Shown piece by piece: positions 35,410-45,539 of a DNA stretch of 64,000 bases. The stretch is from Filomicrobium insigne (GTDB taxonomy: Bacteria > Pseudomonadota > Alphaproteobacteria > Rhizobiales > Hyphomicrobiaceae). The DNA is taken from positions 1-64,000 of the forward strand of contig NZ_FNJC01000003.1 of NCBI RefSeq assembly GCF_900104305.1, in the 5' to 3' direction. Positions within the stretch are counted from its first letter, which is position 1. The number at the start of each line of letters is the position of its first letter. Made by a program: the position numbers and the translations under genes. The notes beneath the pieces were generated by a model. It did no database searches. It was not told the origin of the DNA and was given only the letters and a program-made list of their open reading frames with translations.

Positions 35410-37725
35410 TCACCCCTTCTCCTGCCCCTGCGCACGCTTGAACGCAGCGGCAAATGCGGATTCGCCGCCGGAGGGAGCGGTCTGCGGGGGCCGTGAGGTT
35501 GAGCGCTGCGCGCCTCGCGACGTATCACGGCCCGCCTGCGAGGACGGTCCTGACGATGTCCCATCGATTGCACCAGACTTCATGGTAAGCGCGATGCGTT
35601 TGCGGTCGACATCGACGTCCTTTACCCGTACGCGCACGACATCACCCGCTTTCACCACCTCGCGCGGGTCCTTCACGAACCGGTCGGCCAATTCCGAGAT
35701 GTGCACGAGCCCGTCCTGATGCACGCCGATATCGACGAATGCACCGAAGGCCGCGACGTTCGTCACGACGCCCTCAAGAGCCATGCCCGGGCGCAAGTCG
35801 GCGATTTTCTCGACACCTTCCTTGAATTCGGCGGTTTTGAATTCTGGCCGTGGATCGCGCCCCGGCTTTTCAAGTTCCGAGAGGATGTCGATGACAGTCG
35901 GCGTACCGAAGCGCTCGTCAGCAAATTGTTTGGGATCGAGAGACTTCAGGAATGCGCCGTCGCCGATCATGGCTTTGAGGGGCCGCTTGGTCGTCTCAGC
36001 GATCCGCTCCACGACGGCATAGGCCTCGGGGTGAACAGCAGAGGCGTCGAGCGGGTTCGCGCCGTTCATGATGCGCAGGAACCCGGCCGCTTGTTCAAAG
36101 GCCTTGGGCCCGAGCCGCGCCACTTTCTTGATCTCGGAGCGCTTCTTGAAGGCGCCATTCTCGTTCCGGTGCAGCACGATGTTTTGCGCGATGGTGGCAT
36201 TGAGACCGGCAACGCGCGCCAACAAAGGAGCAGAGGCCATGTTGACGTCGACGCCCACCGAGTTCACGCAATCCTCGACGACAGCGTCGAGCGAGCGGCC
36301 AAGCGCGGTCTGATTGACGTCGTGCTGATACTGGCCGACGCCGATAGCCTTGGGCTCGATCTTGACCAGTTCCGCCAGCGGATCCTGCAGTCGCCGCGCA
36401 ATGGAGACCGCGCCGCGCAGGGACACGTCGAGATTGGGAAATTCTTGGCTAGCGAGTTCGGATGCCGAATAAACCGACGCGCCAGCTTCCGAGACCATGA
36501 TTTTTGCGAGCTTGAGCTCCGCATGTTTCTTCATCAGGTCGCCGACAAGCTTATCGGTCTCCCGGCTGGCCGTGCCGTTTCCAATCGCGATGAGATTGCC
36601 TTTGTGTTTGGCGCAAAGCGCCGCGAGCACCGCCAGAGAGCCAGCCCAATCGTTGCGGGGCTCGTGCGGATAGATCGTGGCCGTATCGAGCAGCTTGCCC
36701 GTATGATCGACGACGGCAACTTTGACGCCCGTGCGAATGCCGGGGTCCAGCCCCATCGTCACCCGCGCGCCGGCAGGCGCAGCAAGGAGCAAATCCTTGA
36801 GGTTGGACTTGAAAACTCCGATAGCGGCAGTGTCGGCATCTTCTTTCAGTCGCACCATCAGGTCCGTGGAAAGCGAGCCGTGTAGCTTCTTCCAGGTGAG
36901 GCGGGCCGTCTCGACAAGCCAGCTATCAGCGGGACGGTTCCGGTCGGCGATGTTGGCCGCCGCCCTAATCTTCATGTCCGCCGGGTGGGGCTGTCGCCCT
37001 TCGACAGAAACGTCGAGGTTAAGGCTGAGAAATCCCTCATTCTGACCGCGTAAAAGGGCCAGCGCTCTGTGGGAAGGAACGTCACGGACAGGCTGGCTGA
37101 AATCGAAGTAGTCCGAGAACTTGGCGCCCTCGTCCTGTTTGCCCTTGATGACCTTCGAAGTGAGAACGCCGTTGCTCCACAGCCATTGTCGCAAATCGCC
37201 CACAAGCGCGGCGTCTTCGGCAATGCGTTCGATCAGAATAGCGCGCGCGCCATCGAGCGCGCCCTTGGCGTCCACGACGCCCTGTTCAGCGTTGATGAAT
37301 TTCGTGGCTTCCTGCGAGGGATCGCGTGTTGGATCGTTGATAAGCATGTCGGCGAGAGGCTCAAGCCCCGCCTCGCGTGCAATCTGGGCTTTCGTGCGCC
37401 GCTTGGGCTTGAAGGGCGCATAAAGGTCCTCCAGCTCGACCTTACTTTCCGCAGCGCGGATTGAGCGCTCAAGCTCGGGCGTCAGCTTGTCTTGCTCTGT
37501 AATGCTTTTCAGCACGGTTGCCCGGCGTTGCTCTAGCTCAGTGAGATAACCGAGGCGTTCCTCAAGCTTGCGCAATTGCGTGTCGTCGAGACCGCCGGTC
37601 TTCTCTTTCCGGTAACGTGCGATAAATGGCACAGTCGCCCCTTCGCCGAGCAGGTCGACGGCTGCGGTGACTTGGGCAAGTTGAACATCCAGTTCTTTGG
37701 CGATACGGGCATTAATAGCGTTCAA
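35410..37725 (-). CDS. tex: Transcription accessory protein Tex
   Basis: This protein of about 771 aa matches Tex, a nucleic-acid-binding protein that affects transcription and RNA quality control. It has the N-terminal helical part, a YqgF/RNase H-like domain (about 320-450, starting [12 protein letters not shown]), helix-hairpin-helix motifs (about 490-560) and a C-terminal S1 domain (about 640-710, with [20 protein letters not shown]). The preferred start is TTG at 37725, 6 bases after aaggga; the frame is open to 37746. A tail of about 60 residues after S1 is rich in Ser, Gly and Pro. Confidence 0.95.
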   Translation of the reverse strand: MNAINARIAKELDVQLAQVTAAVDLLGEGATVPFIARYRKEKTGGLDDTQLRKLEERLGYLTELEQRRATVLKSITEQDKLTPELERSIRAAESKVELEDLYAPFKPKRRTKAQIAREAGLEPLADMLINDPTRDPSQEATKFINAEQGVVDAKGALDGARAILIERIAEDAALVGDLRQWLWSNGVLTSKVIKGKQDEGAKFSDYFDFSQPVRDVPSHRALALLRGQNEGFLSLNLDVSVEGRQPHPADMKIRAAANIADRNRPADSWLVETARLTWKKLHGSLSTDLMVRLKEDADTAAIGVFKSNLKDLLLAAPAGARVTMGLDPGIRTGVKVAVVDHTGKLLDTATIYPHEPRNDWAGSLAVLAALCAKHKGNLIAIGNGTASRETDKLVGDLMKKHAELKLAKIMVSEAGASVYSASELASQEFPNLDVSLRGAVSIARRLQDPLAELVKIEPKAIGVGQYQHDVNQTALGRSLDAVVEDCVNSVGVDVNMASAPLLARVAGLNATIAQNIVLHRNENGAFKKRSEIKKVARLGPKAFEQAAGFLRIMNGANPLDASAVHPEAYAVVERIAETTKRPLKAMIGDGAFLKSLDPKQFADERFGTPTVIDILSELEKPGRDPRPEFKTAEFKEGVEKIADLRPGMALEGVVTNVAAFGAFVDIGVHQDGLVHISELADRFVKDPREVVKAGDVVRVRVKDVDVDRKRIALTMKSGAIDGTSSGPSSQAGRDTSRGAQRSTSRPPQTAPSGGESAFAAAFKRAQGQEKG

Positions 37726-38046
37726 GAGCTGTCCCTTAACAAGCAAACGACGAGAGATCGCGAAGGAGTAGCGCGGTTATCCCTAGATCCAAATAGGGGC
37801 TGGCCGCGGCACGACAATGGTGCGCTCATATAGCCGAATCGATGGCACGCGGACGCGGAACATAAGCGGGTCTGGCGGAAGCAAAAATGGGGTTTAGTGT
37901 CCCTGACCAAGAAATTGGCGGTCTGGCCGTAGTGCGAAAGGCCTAGAACGGGGCAAAAACATTTGACATGGCCCGGAGAATTGCGAGTTTGCGGGCAAAA
38001 TGAGCCTGCCATGTCACGAGCGGCCGTTCAAAGTGTTGAGGCATCA

Positions 38047-39057
38047 ATGAGCAATCCCATCCTGATCGAGGTCACCCGTGGTGCCTTGATCGAGAGCACG
38101 CACACGGGTGCGTTGGCCATCGCCCGCACGGATCAGAGCCTGGCCCTGAGCCTGGGGAACGTGACACGTCCCGTATTTCCACGCTCATCCATCAAGTCGA
38201 TCCAGTGTCTGCCGTTGATAGAATCGGGGGCGGCGGAACACTATGGCTTCGATGCCGCCGATATTGCTCTGGCCTGCGCGTCCCATGTCGGCAGTGAGCG
38301 TCACGCCAGCCTGGCGGCCGCGATGCTGAAGAAGATCAGCCTGGGGGAGGATGCGCTTGGGTGCGGCGTGCATTCACCGCTTGGCGCATCCGCCGCCAAA
38401 GCCCTTTGGCGATCAGGCAACGAACCAAATCAGCTGCATAACAACTGCTCGGGCAAGCATGCAGGCATGCTCGCGACCGCAAAGCATCTCGGAGAGGACA
38501 TAACCGGATACTGGCTGCCGGAACATCCCGTACAGAAACGCGTGCACGAGATCATGGCAAGCATGAGCGACCTTCCGCTGGGCAATGATGTCATGGGAAT
38601 CGATGGTTGTTCGGTTCCGAACTGGGCCCTGCCACTGTCGACCTTGGCCGGCATGTTTGCGCGGCTGGTGACGGGAGAAGGTCTGTCCTCCGAGCGCGCC
38701 TCGGCCTTTCGTACGATCATGTCGGCCTGCTGGAGCGAACCTGAACTGGTCGCAGGTCCCGGGCGGGCCGATAGCGTCGTCATGCGCAAGCTCTCCGGAC
38801 GTGTCTTTATGAAGACAGGCGCCGAAGGTGTGTATTGCGGCGGCTTCCCTGAGCTTGGGCTAGGGTTTGCTTTGAAGATCGACGATGGCACGACACGCGC
38901 GTCAGCCGGTACGGCATTGGCGCTCGTCGAACGCGTCATTCCCGAGACGCCCGACCTGATGCAGCGCAATGTCTTGAAGAGCTGGCGGGGCGCTGAAGTT
39001 GGAACGATCCGCACAGCCCCCGCGCTGGAGCGCGCCTTTGATCAGTTGAAGATCTAG
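38047..39057 (+). CDS. Type II (Rhizobium-type) L-asparaginase
   Basis: This 336-aa protein belongs to the asparaginase II family of Rhizobium etli ReAII, distinct from the E. coli-type enzymes. The Ser-x-x-Lys pair in PRSSIKS (about residues 47-53) and the NCSGKHAGM block (about 130-138) with its cysteine and lysine are intact. It hydrolyses asparagine to aspartate and ammonia in the cytoplasm. ATG at 38047 has a gagg site; an ATG at 38011 is the alternative. It is a single gene facing away from tex. Confidence 0.92.
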   Translation: MSNPILIEVTRGALIESTHTGALAIARTDQSLALSLGNVTRPVFPRSSIKSIQCLPLIESGAAEHYGFDAADIALACASHVGSERHASLAAAMLKKISLGEDALGCGVHSPLGASAAKALWRSGNEPNQLHNNCSGKHAGMLATAKHLGEDITGYWLPEHPVQKRVHEIMASMSDLPLGNDVMGIDGCSVPNWALPLSTLAGMFARLVTGEGLSSERASAFRTIMSACWSEPELVAGPGRADSVVMRKLSGRVFMKTGAEGVYCGGFPELGLGFALKIDDGTTRASAGTALALVERVIPETPDLMQRNVLKSWRGAEVGTIRTAPALERAFDQLKI

Positions 39058-39079
39058 AAGCACGAGCAGGCAAATCGAA

Positions 39080-39122
39080 GTGCTTCCGGAAAAGTGGACA
39101 CACGTTTTCCGATAAGAAGCAC
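39080..39122. repeat. Rhizobiales-type dispersed palindrome
   Basis: A 43-base palindrome with outer arms gtgcttc/gaagcac and inner arms cggaaaa/ttttccg around a gtggacacacg-like centre. The core cggaaaagtgg is typical of short intergenic palindromes found in great numbers in Rhizobiales genomes. It lies between two convergent genes, where it may also act as a bidirectional terminator. Confidence 0.7.
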
Positions 39123-39137
39123 AACCAAACAAAGCCC

Positions 39138-40472
39138 CTAGACGGCCAGATTGCCGAAGATCGACACGCGCCCCGTTTGCGTGGTCGTTGTCGAAAGATC
39201 TGGTCCGATCACACGGCCATGATCCATTGCGCGGATCGCCCCGTTTCGCGAGCCTGAAATCATGTTGCCGGAAACAAGGCAGGCTCCGGCGTCTTTGTCT
39301 GCGGAAATCATGATGCCGACGCTCGCCTCCCGGATTACGTTCCCCGTCGCCGAGACGTTGCGCATGTAAGCACCCCAGCCGATTGCGAGACCAGCGGTCG
39401 CCGCCTCCTCGATCGTATTGCCCGTTACGGTCGCGTCGGCCTCGACGGTGATGCCCTCGCCGCGTTTGTCGACCGGCTCGTGCTCACGCCGGAATAGATT
39501 GCGCACAAGATTGCCCTGCACCACCGCAAGCCGTCCGCCCTCATTGAAGTTGGTGACGGCGATACCGGTGGCCGCCGTATCCACGAGGTTCTGCGAAATC
39601 ACCGCGCCTTCAAAGCCAAACTCCGCGTAAAGCGCGACCTCGCCGAGCCTTTGGCACGTATTGCCGACAATCTGAATGTTCGACGCGGCGTTGCCCCGTA
39701 CAGCGGAAAACGCGCAATCGCTGATCTTGTTGTTGGCGACAGTCACGTTGTTTGCGCGAAAGACGTTGATGCCGTTGCCGTTCGGCCCGTCGCCACCGTC
39801 TCTGGCCGTAACGTGTGAGATGCGATTGCCGGAGACCATCGTGCTGTCATCGCCCGCATGCGAGCGCCAAACTTGAATGCCGTTATTGCCGCAATGGGCA
39901 ATGGTGTTTCGGGTGATTTCAAGCCCCGCGGAATCCAAAGCGAAAATGCCGACGGCGCCGATTTCTGAGATCATGCAACCTTCAATGCGGCCCGCACAGG
40001 CCCGAACACGAAGCGCTGAGCCTGAAGCTCCCTGAATCTCCAGATTTTCGAGCCGTATGTTCTGACAGTCCTCCAGCGATACGACGTGTTGAACCTGTCC
40101 ACTGCCCTCAAGCCGTATCCCCTCAATGACAATATTCGATACGTTGCGTGCGGAGATGATGCTCTCGGCGTTAGCGCCCACGAGCGCCGTCGTGCCGTGA
40201 GCTCCAATCAGCCGCGTGCCGTCTCTCAATTCCAGCCCGCCTACGACAAAGCGACCAGCGGGAAGCAGGACAGGGCGACCCGCGGCGTACGCGACGTCGA
40301 TTGCATCTTGTAGAACAGCGGCTTGATCTCGGGCGGAGCCGGACCGCAACTTGAGCGCAGATCCGTCATCGACGGCAGCCGCTTGTGTCGGGCGCGCGGC
40401 AACCGAGGTGGCGCCAAGAGCGAAGGCAAGGCCGGTACTCGTCGCCAGAACGGCTCTGCGATTGAAATCCAT
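39138..40472 (-). CDS. TIGR03808-family Tat-exported beta-helix protein
   Basis: This 444-aa protein begins with a twin-arginine signal (FNRRAVLATSTGLAFALGA) and continues as a right-handed parallel beta-helix. Repeats of about 22-24 residues with N and V/I ladders (for example GNRISHV, NNKISDC, GNTCQRL) run from about 105 to 420. It fits TIGR03808, an alphaproteobacterial family of Tat-dependent repetitive proteins. The helix resembles polysaccharide lyases, but no enzyme activity is established. It is a single gene on the minus strand, ATG at 40472. Confidence 0.92.
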   Translation of the reverse strand: MDFNRRAVLATSTGLAFALGATSVAARPTQAAAVDDGSALKLRSGSARDQAAVLQDAIDVAYAAGRPVLLPAGRFVVGGLELRDGTRLIGAHGTTALVGANAESIISARNVSNIVIEGIRLEGSGQVQHVVSLEDCQNIRLENLEIQGASGSALRVRACAGRIEGCMISEIGAVGIFALDSAGLEITRNTIAHCGNNGIQVWRSHAGDDSTMVSGNRISHVTARDGGDGPNGNGINVFRANNVTVANNKISDCAFSAVRGNAASNIQIVGNTCQRLGEVALYAEFGFEGAVISQNLVDTAATGIAVTNFNEGGRLAVVQGNLVRNLFRREHEPVDKRGEGITVEADATVTGNTIEEAATAGLAIGWGAYMRNVSATGNVIREASVGIMISADKDAGACLVSGNMISGSRNGAIRAMDHGRVIGPDLSTTTTQTGRVSIFGNLAV

Positions 40473-40537
40473 AGGGAAGCGGCTCCGCGGTCATGATCAG
40501 TCGTGGATGAGCATGCAAACAGCGGGCCATAAAACCC

Positions 40538-41155
40538 TCAGAAGCCCCTCTCCTCGAGGCAAGTCTGCAGGATCGCAACGCCACCGTTAACGATGTCGTC
40601 TACGGAAAGCCTGCCGTTCTTGCCGCTGAGGTCGACCGGAAGGTGAACAAAGCCGATGCAACTGTTGTTTCCAGATAGACGGTTGAGCGAGGTATACAAC
40701 ACGTTATTGCACAGATAGCCGCCCGCATCCTCGGAGAGCTGCGCGGGAAACCCCTCCGCGCGGAGCCGATCGACGATGGAGGCCGCCGGAAAGGTCGAAG
40801 GGAGCGCATCCGGCGCGTCGGCCGCAATTTTCGGGGCCAACGGAAAGCTCCCGCAGATATCAACGCTGCTGTGGCAATGATTGCGAGCGAGGGTTTCAAT
40901 AACAAGCCCCTCCGCGCGGCGTGACACCCCGAAATGCAAAATGACTTGCGGATTTTCGTCTGCAATCAATTCAGCGACCTGTCGGGGAGCAACCTCCCAA
41001 TCGACGGGGAGGATACGCCAAGTCAGCCGCACGCCTGGAAGTGCTGCGATCGAGAGCGCCAACCGCTCTACAACGACCGCGGAGGCGTTTTCAGGTACAC
41101 CTGGAAACGAACCGAAACCGGTAATGAGCACGCGAGCCGTCGCTATCTGGGTCAT
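40538..41155 (-). CDS. Pyroglutamyl-peptidase-like cysteine peptidase
   Basis: This protein of about 205 aa matches pyrrolidone-carboxylate peptidase (family C15), which removes N-terminal pyroglutamate. The triad is recognisable: glutamate in VIETLARN, cysteine in GGYLCNN, and histidine in GFVHLP. Similarity beyond those blocks is moderate, so substrate preference may differ. ATG at 41155 (MTQIATARV) is chosen; the frame is open to a GTG at 41188. It is 57 bases downstream of meaB and probably co-transcribed with it. Confidence 0.85.
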   Translation of the reverse strand: MTQIATARVLITGFGSFPGVPENASAVVVERLALSIAALPGVRLTWRILPVDWEVAPRQVAELIADENPQVILHFGVSRRAEGLVIETLARNHCHSSVDICGSFPLAPKIAADAPDALPSTFPAASIVDRLRAEGFPAQLSEDAGGYLCNNVLYTSLNRLSGNNSCIGFVHLPVDLSGKNGRLSVDDIVNGGVAILQTCLEERGF

Positions 41156-41212
41156 TCTCGCAAACTTAGTCCGCTTGGGCAGACTCACAAGCTACCGAAC
41201 GGCTCTATTGGC

Positions 41213-42214
41213 TCAGGACATGCCCATCAGCGCCATGATCCGGTCAACAGCGAGCGTTGGCAGCAGTTGTCCATTGCGAACATCAGCTTCGATCTGAGGC
41301 AGCTCAGCAGCGACCTTCGCATTGGAGTGCAATGCTCCCATCAGCCGCGCTTCCAGCATGTCACGCATCCAGCCAACAGCCTGATGACGGCGCCGCTCGG
41401 CGAACTCACCGGAAGCCGTCGTCAATTCGCGATGTTGTTTGATTTTGTCCCACAGTTCATCAAGACCATTGTTCGTGGCGCCTGAAATCGTAAGAACCGG
41501 CGGCGACCATGTCGTCGATTGCGGCGCGAGGATATGCAGTGCGTTGCGGTATTCGGCAGCGGCATTCTTCGCGCGCAACACGTTGTCGCCATCGGCCTTG
41601 TTGATCGCGATCATGTCCGCAATCTCGATGATGCCCTTCTTGATCCCCTGCAGATCATCGCCACCACCGGCCAGCAACAGCACGAGGAAGAAGTCGACCA
41701 TATCGGCAACGGCGGTTTCGGATTGTCCGACACCCACCGTCTCGACGATCACGACATCGAAGCCGGCCGCTTCGACCACAGCCATTGTTTCACGGGTCTT
41801 GCGCGTAACGCCCCCCAGCGTGCCCGAGGACGGCGACGGTCGGATGAAGGCCTGTGAGCTCTGCGCAAGCTGGCTCATGCGGGTCTTGTCGCCAAGGATG
41901 GAGCCCCCGGTTCGCCGCGACGTCGGATCGACCGCGAGCACCGCGACTTTCAGCCCGCTATTAACGAGGTTCATGCCCAGTTGGTCGATGGTGGTCGACT
42001 TACCCACACCCGGCACACCAGTGATGCCAAGCCGGACGGCACCGCCGGTGCGAGGCAGCAAAAGCTGCAGCACCCGTTGCGCGAGAGCTTGATGTTCAGC
42101 CTTGGTGCTTTCAATCAGCGTGATGGTGCGCGCCAGCATAGCGCGATCACCTGCGGCGACGCCTTCGGCAAATTGTTCAGCGCTGGGCTGGCTCTTGGCC
42201 GTCTGGTTCAACAT
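41213..42214 (-). CDS. meaB: Methylmalonyl-CoA mutase-associated GTPase MeaB
   Basis: This 333-aa G3E GTPase protects and reactivates methylmalonyl-CoA mutase and gates delivery of adenosylcobalamin. Walker A GVPGVGKST (about 61-69), the switch/metal region, and the NKAD guanine-specificity motif are intact. The start at 42214 (MLNQTAK) is preferred; the open frame extends 54 codons further upstream through a basic, unlikely N-terminus. The mutase genes are about 5 kb away (46980-51228) in the same orientation. In methylotrophs meaB is needed for the ethylmalonyl-CoA pathway of glyoxylate regeneration. Confidence 0.95.
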   Translation of the reverse strand: MLNQTAKSQPSAEQFAEGVAAGDRAMLARTITLIESTKAEHQALAQRVLQLLLPRTGGAVRLGITGVPGVGKSTTIDQLGMNLVNSGLKVAVLAVDPTSRRTGGSILGDKTRMSQLAQSSQAFIRPSPSSGTLGGVTRKTRETMAVVEAAGFDVVIVETVGVGQSETAVADMVDFFLVLLLAGGGDDLQGIKKGIIEIADMIAINKADGDNVLRAKNAAAEYRNALHILAPQSTTWSPPVLTISGATNNGLDELWDKIKQHRELTTASGEFAERRRHQAVGWMRDMLEARLMGALHSNAKVAAELPQIEADVRNGQLLPTLAVDRIMALMGMS

Positions 42215-42490
42215 TCCTACGGCCTTCCATGACCTTGCATTGCGTTTCCTTGATCTGCGGCTCAAGGGACCGGTGACCCCGGCATCAGGCGCGACGCTTC
42301 GTGTACAATGTGATGCATACGAGCCGCGCCACGCCCCGAAACCGCCCGGTTCTCTTACCAAGGCTGTTTCAGTCAAGAAAGGGCCCGTGTCACCATGTCA
42401 AATGGCCTGTATTGGGATCAGGGTGCCGCACGCGAAACGTATTAACGACGAAGCGCCGATCGGATTTTCCGGCGCCGAGGAGCATTGCAG

Positions 42491-44359
42491 ATGTCGGATT
42501 TCTCTCCAACCACGATGATCGCGCTAGGCGTCGCAGTATTTTTTCTGTGCGCCATGGTTTGGTGGGCTGTCCGCCGCGCGCCTCCCATGGCACGCATCGC
42601 AACAAGAATTGTTGTTGGCACCGCCTCTCTCGTCTCCCTCGCACTGTTGTTCTTAGCAAGCGAGATGGAGCTCCGCGCGCCACTTCCAGAAGTCGCGGCA
42701 CCCACGCAGCAGACGCCAGAAGTTGCGGAGAAAAAGCAGGCTGCCAAACCGGAAGGCGTAGAACCGGAGAAAGACACAGCTACCGCTTCCGCTCAGGAAA
42801 AGGCAGCGCGCGCAGAGGCGCGTCGCGTAGAAGAGGAAGCCGGGCGCCGGATTGGGGAACTGGCCGCAGAAAGGAAGGAGGAGATGGAGCGCGGTGCGGC
42901 GGAAAAAGGCGCGACGGCGCAATCAAGCGAAGTACTTGAACAAGAGCGCAGAGAGCCCAGTGCAGGGGCCGCGCCTTCCTCCGGTGGACTTACCCAACTT
43001 CCGGAAATTGGCGGTGCGACACGCGGATCTCGAGCAACGGGCGAAAGTTCTCAGAAGAAATCATATAGCCGCAGTTTCCGTAGGCCTGAAGCATCAGGAG
43101 CACCACCTGGTGCTAAAATGGCGAGACCTGCCCGACCGGAATTTCAGCCATCCGCCGTGCCTCCTCCCAGTGCGACGGCGCCGACGGCGGCACCGCAAAT
43201 TGCCCCCCCTCCCGAAACGGAGATGGCTGCTCCAGAAGCTGAAATGGCCGTTGTACCGAGTGAGTCGGCAACGGAATCTGAAAACGAGGATTGGAGTGTT
43301 GTTCCCGTTTTCTACGGAACCGATCGCGAACGGAAAAGTACAAACACTGAGGCCACGGAAAAGATTAGCTACGACTGGCAGCGGGGGCGACGTCTCGAGT
43401 TGGGACGTGCGCTTGTTACGATCCCCAAGGATCACGTCGTGCCGATGGTCGAGCGGCCGTGGGCCATCCGTATTCCCTACATCAACGTCACTCTGTACGA
43501 AGCAGAAGAAGACCCCAAAGAGCATTTCACGATCAAGGAGTTGAAGGCGCTCACCCGTGAAGAATTTCTGGATCTCGTGCGTATGCGCCTTGCTGGGTCA
43601 ACGCGCTTCAAGGACCACGCTCTTGTTTTCGTGCACGGCTATAAAACGACCTTCGAGAACGCCATCTTCCGTACCGCTCAAATCTCTTACGATTTGAAGT
43701 TTGACGGTGCGCCGTTCCTCTATAGCTGGCCGTCCGGCGGTACGCTTCAAGGTTATACGTATGACCGGGAGAGCACGGCGCAGGCGGAACCCTATCTGCG
43801 CAAGTTCCTTGAAATGGTCGTCAGCGATACCGGCGCGAAGAAGGTCAGCATCATCGCCCACTCAATGGGGAACCAACTTCTGCTCCGTGTATTGCAGGAT
43901 CTCAAGCGTTCTCTACCCGACGGTGTTCTAATCAGTCAGCTGGTATTGGCCGCACCAGATGTCGACCGTGACAGCTTTGAATACATCGTAGGATCGATCC
44001 AGGGGATTGCAGAGGGGATCACGCTTTATTCGGCTGCTAATGATCAGGCGCTGCAGATTTCCCGCCGCGTCAACGGTGGTGTTCCGCGTGCGGGAGACGT
44101 GCCCGATGATGGCCCCATTATCCTGGAAGGAGTAGACACAATCGATGCGACAGCTAGCAGTATGGATAGCATCGGCATCAACCACTCCGGCTACGCTGAG
44201 AACAATGCGCTGTTGGAGGATATTGGCAGATTGATCTCATCAGGCCTGCGACCGCCAGAAAAACGGGTGCCGACGCTTGAGCGCGTAACCATCGACCGTG
44301 GCACCTACTGGCGCTATCCGGCCATCGCTGTCCCAGACGTAGCCGGCACGGGGAAATAA
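42491..44359 (+). CDS. DUF900-type alpha/beta hydrolase with long linker
   Basis: This 622-aa protein has two N-terminal membrane helices (about 9-28 and 38-58), a low-complexity linker of about 200 residues rich in Glu, Ala, Arg and Pro, and a DUF900 hydrolase domain from about 265 to 560 (starting VVPVFYGTDRER). The nucleophile serine lies in AHSMGNQ and an aspartate in APDVDRD. ATG at 42491 has gaggag eight bases upstream. The linker would span the periplasm or wall. The substrate is unknown; relatives are lipase- or esterase-like. Confidence 0.88.
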   Translation: MSDFSPTTMIALGVAVFFLCAMVWWAVRRAPPMARIATRIVVGTASLVSLALLFLASEMELRAPLPEVAAPTQQTPEVAEKKQAAKPEGVEPEKDTATASAQEKAARAEARRVEEEAGRRIGELAAERKEEMERGAAEKGATAQSSEVLEQERREPSAGAAPSSGGLTQLPEIGGATRGSRATGESSQKKSYSRSFRRPEASGAPPGAKMARPARPEFQPSAVPPPSATAPTAAPQIAPPPETEMAAPEAEMAVVPSESATESENEDWSVVPVFYGTDRERKSTNTEATEKISYDWQRGRRLELGRALVTIPKDHVVPMVERPWAIRIPYINVTLYEAEEDPKEHFTIKELKALTREEFLDLVRMRLAGSTRFKDHALVFVHGYKTTFENAIFRTAQISYDLKFDGAPFLYSWPSGGTLQGYTYDRESTAQAEPYLRKFLEMVVSDTGAKKVSIIAHSMGNQLLLRVLQDLKRSLPDGVLISQLVLAAPDVDRDSFEYIVGSIQGIAEGITLYSAANDQALQISRRVNGGVPRAGDVPDDGPIILEGVDTIDATASSMDSIGINHSGYAENNALLEDIGRLISSGLRPPEKRVPTLERVTIDRGTYWRYPAIAVPDVAGTGK

Positions 44360-44432
44360 GGGATGGGTTTCGACGGGCTGTCGTGCAGTTTAACACCAGA
44401 CCTGCGAGTGTACGCCCGTTAGGAGGACTTCC

Positions 44433-44834
44433 ATGTTTCGCGCAATTGGCGCGCTGACCTTGCTTTCGCTCATACTGATCGGAGCGGCGACGAAAGCCCG
44501 CGCCAATCAGACCTTTATCTGCGAAGATGGCAGCCAGGTCACGGTTCTGCCCGGGCAATTGGAGTTGATGAAGCGCACCGACCCCTGTGTCGCGCGCCAC
44601 TTCGGGGGCGTGCCACAGCCTCAGCAACCAGCTGCACCACAACCGTCTTGGGCCCCGATGCAGGCGCCGCTCCCCGATCGCAAGCCAGAAGTTGAAATTG
44701 CGGGCTTCGCCGTTCCCGAGGGGCAAGAGGCCGCAGCACCAAAAGCGAAGAAAGAAGTCGAATCCGACTACCGGAACGTTCACATCATCAACGCAAGCCC
44801 CGGTTCCGCGCAGTTCTTTGAACACAAGCGTTAG
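44433..44834 (+). CDS. Small secreted protein, unknown
   Basis: This 133-aa protein has a signal peptide (about 1-24, ending ARA-NQTF) and a short conserved-looking core with FICEDGSQV and RTDPCVARHFGG, giving two cysteines for a disulfide. The rest is a Pro/Gln-rich stretch and a charged C-terminus. The ribosome site ggagg precedes the ATG. It follows the DUF900 gene by 73 bases. I do not know its function. Confidence 0.8.
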   Translation: MFRAIGALTLLSLILIGAATKARANQTFICEDGSQVTVLPGQLELMKRTDPCVARHFGGVPQPQQPAAPQPSWAPMQAPLPDRKPEVEIAGFAVPEGQEAAAPKAKKEVESDYRNVHIINASPGSAQFFEHKR

Positions 44835-44937
44835 CTTTTGCTTGGCATCGATACGCCGATAAACTGTCAGTTAAGTAGGATATGCCAAAGTCCGTAGGAG
44901 CCGTGCCTCGAGCGGTACGCGAACTGCGGGGAGTTTC

Positions 44938-45525
44938 ATGCGTTCTGTTTTCTCAGCGAGCCCAATGCGGCTGGCTCTAAGCGTTTTCTTCTTGAGTTTT
45001 TGCGCAGGAATTCAGCCTGTAAAGGCCGACCCGGCGCTAAAGGCTTCAAAATTTCCAGAACGCGACTTTGCAGTGGCTGAGGTTCCCGACGCGAGCCAAA
45101 ACGCCAAGGGTCCAGGCGATAGGGATGAAAGCGACCCTTACGCCGATTGGTCGCGAAGCAAACTAGAAAACGAAGTCCATTTCAAACGTCACCCTCTGAC
45201 TGAAAACTACCCCAACGATTTCGCTGTCGTGTGCGAAGCCGGTTGTAGCTCCGGACGCGTTGGGGTCGTTGATCTCACGCCACGTCGTCCCGCCCAACCA
45301 GCAGCGGGCAACGGCGAAATACCCATGATAGAGCTTCTGAGCAATGCAGCAGTCTGCGTCGGCGGATGCTACACCGATGCAGGACCCCAAATGGCTTTTG
45401 CGGGAGGCGACATTGGATCAGACGCCATGAACTGGCTGACGACGGTCGAGCCAAAGGCGTCGAAGCCGTCAGCGCAGACGGGAGCCCGTTGGTACGATCG
45501 CATCCAAGGCACTGAGCCCCGATAA
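44938..45525 (+). CDS. Secreted protein with paired CxxxC motifs, unknown
   Basis: This 195-aa protein has a signal peptide (about 1-31) and a polar mature part. Two similar short motifs, VVCEAGCSSG and AVCVGGCYTD, each hold a C-x3-C pair, about 42 residues apart; they could bind a metal or form disulfides. The ATG at 44938 has gggag upstream. No family recognised. Confidence 0.75.
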   Translation: MRSVFSASPMRLALSVFFLSFCAGIQPVKADPALKASKFPERDFAVAEVPDASQNAKGPGDRDESDPYADWSRSKLENEVHFKRHPLTENYPNDFAVVCEAGCSSGRVGVVDLTPRRPAQPAAGNGEIPMIELLSNAAVCVGGCYTDAGPQMAFAGGDIGSDAMNWLTTVEPKASKPSAQTGARWYDRIQGTEPR

Positions 45526-45539
45526 AATCGGAGTCTCCT

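Noticed and set aside
35701-36885. 394-codon plus-strand frame opposite tex
   Set aside because: Antisense shadow of a highly conserved gene; the product is low in structure and rich in Arg and His as expected for shadows in GC-rich DNA.
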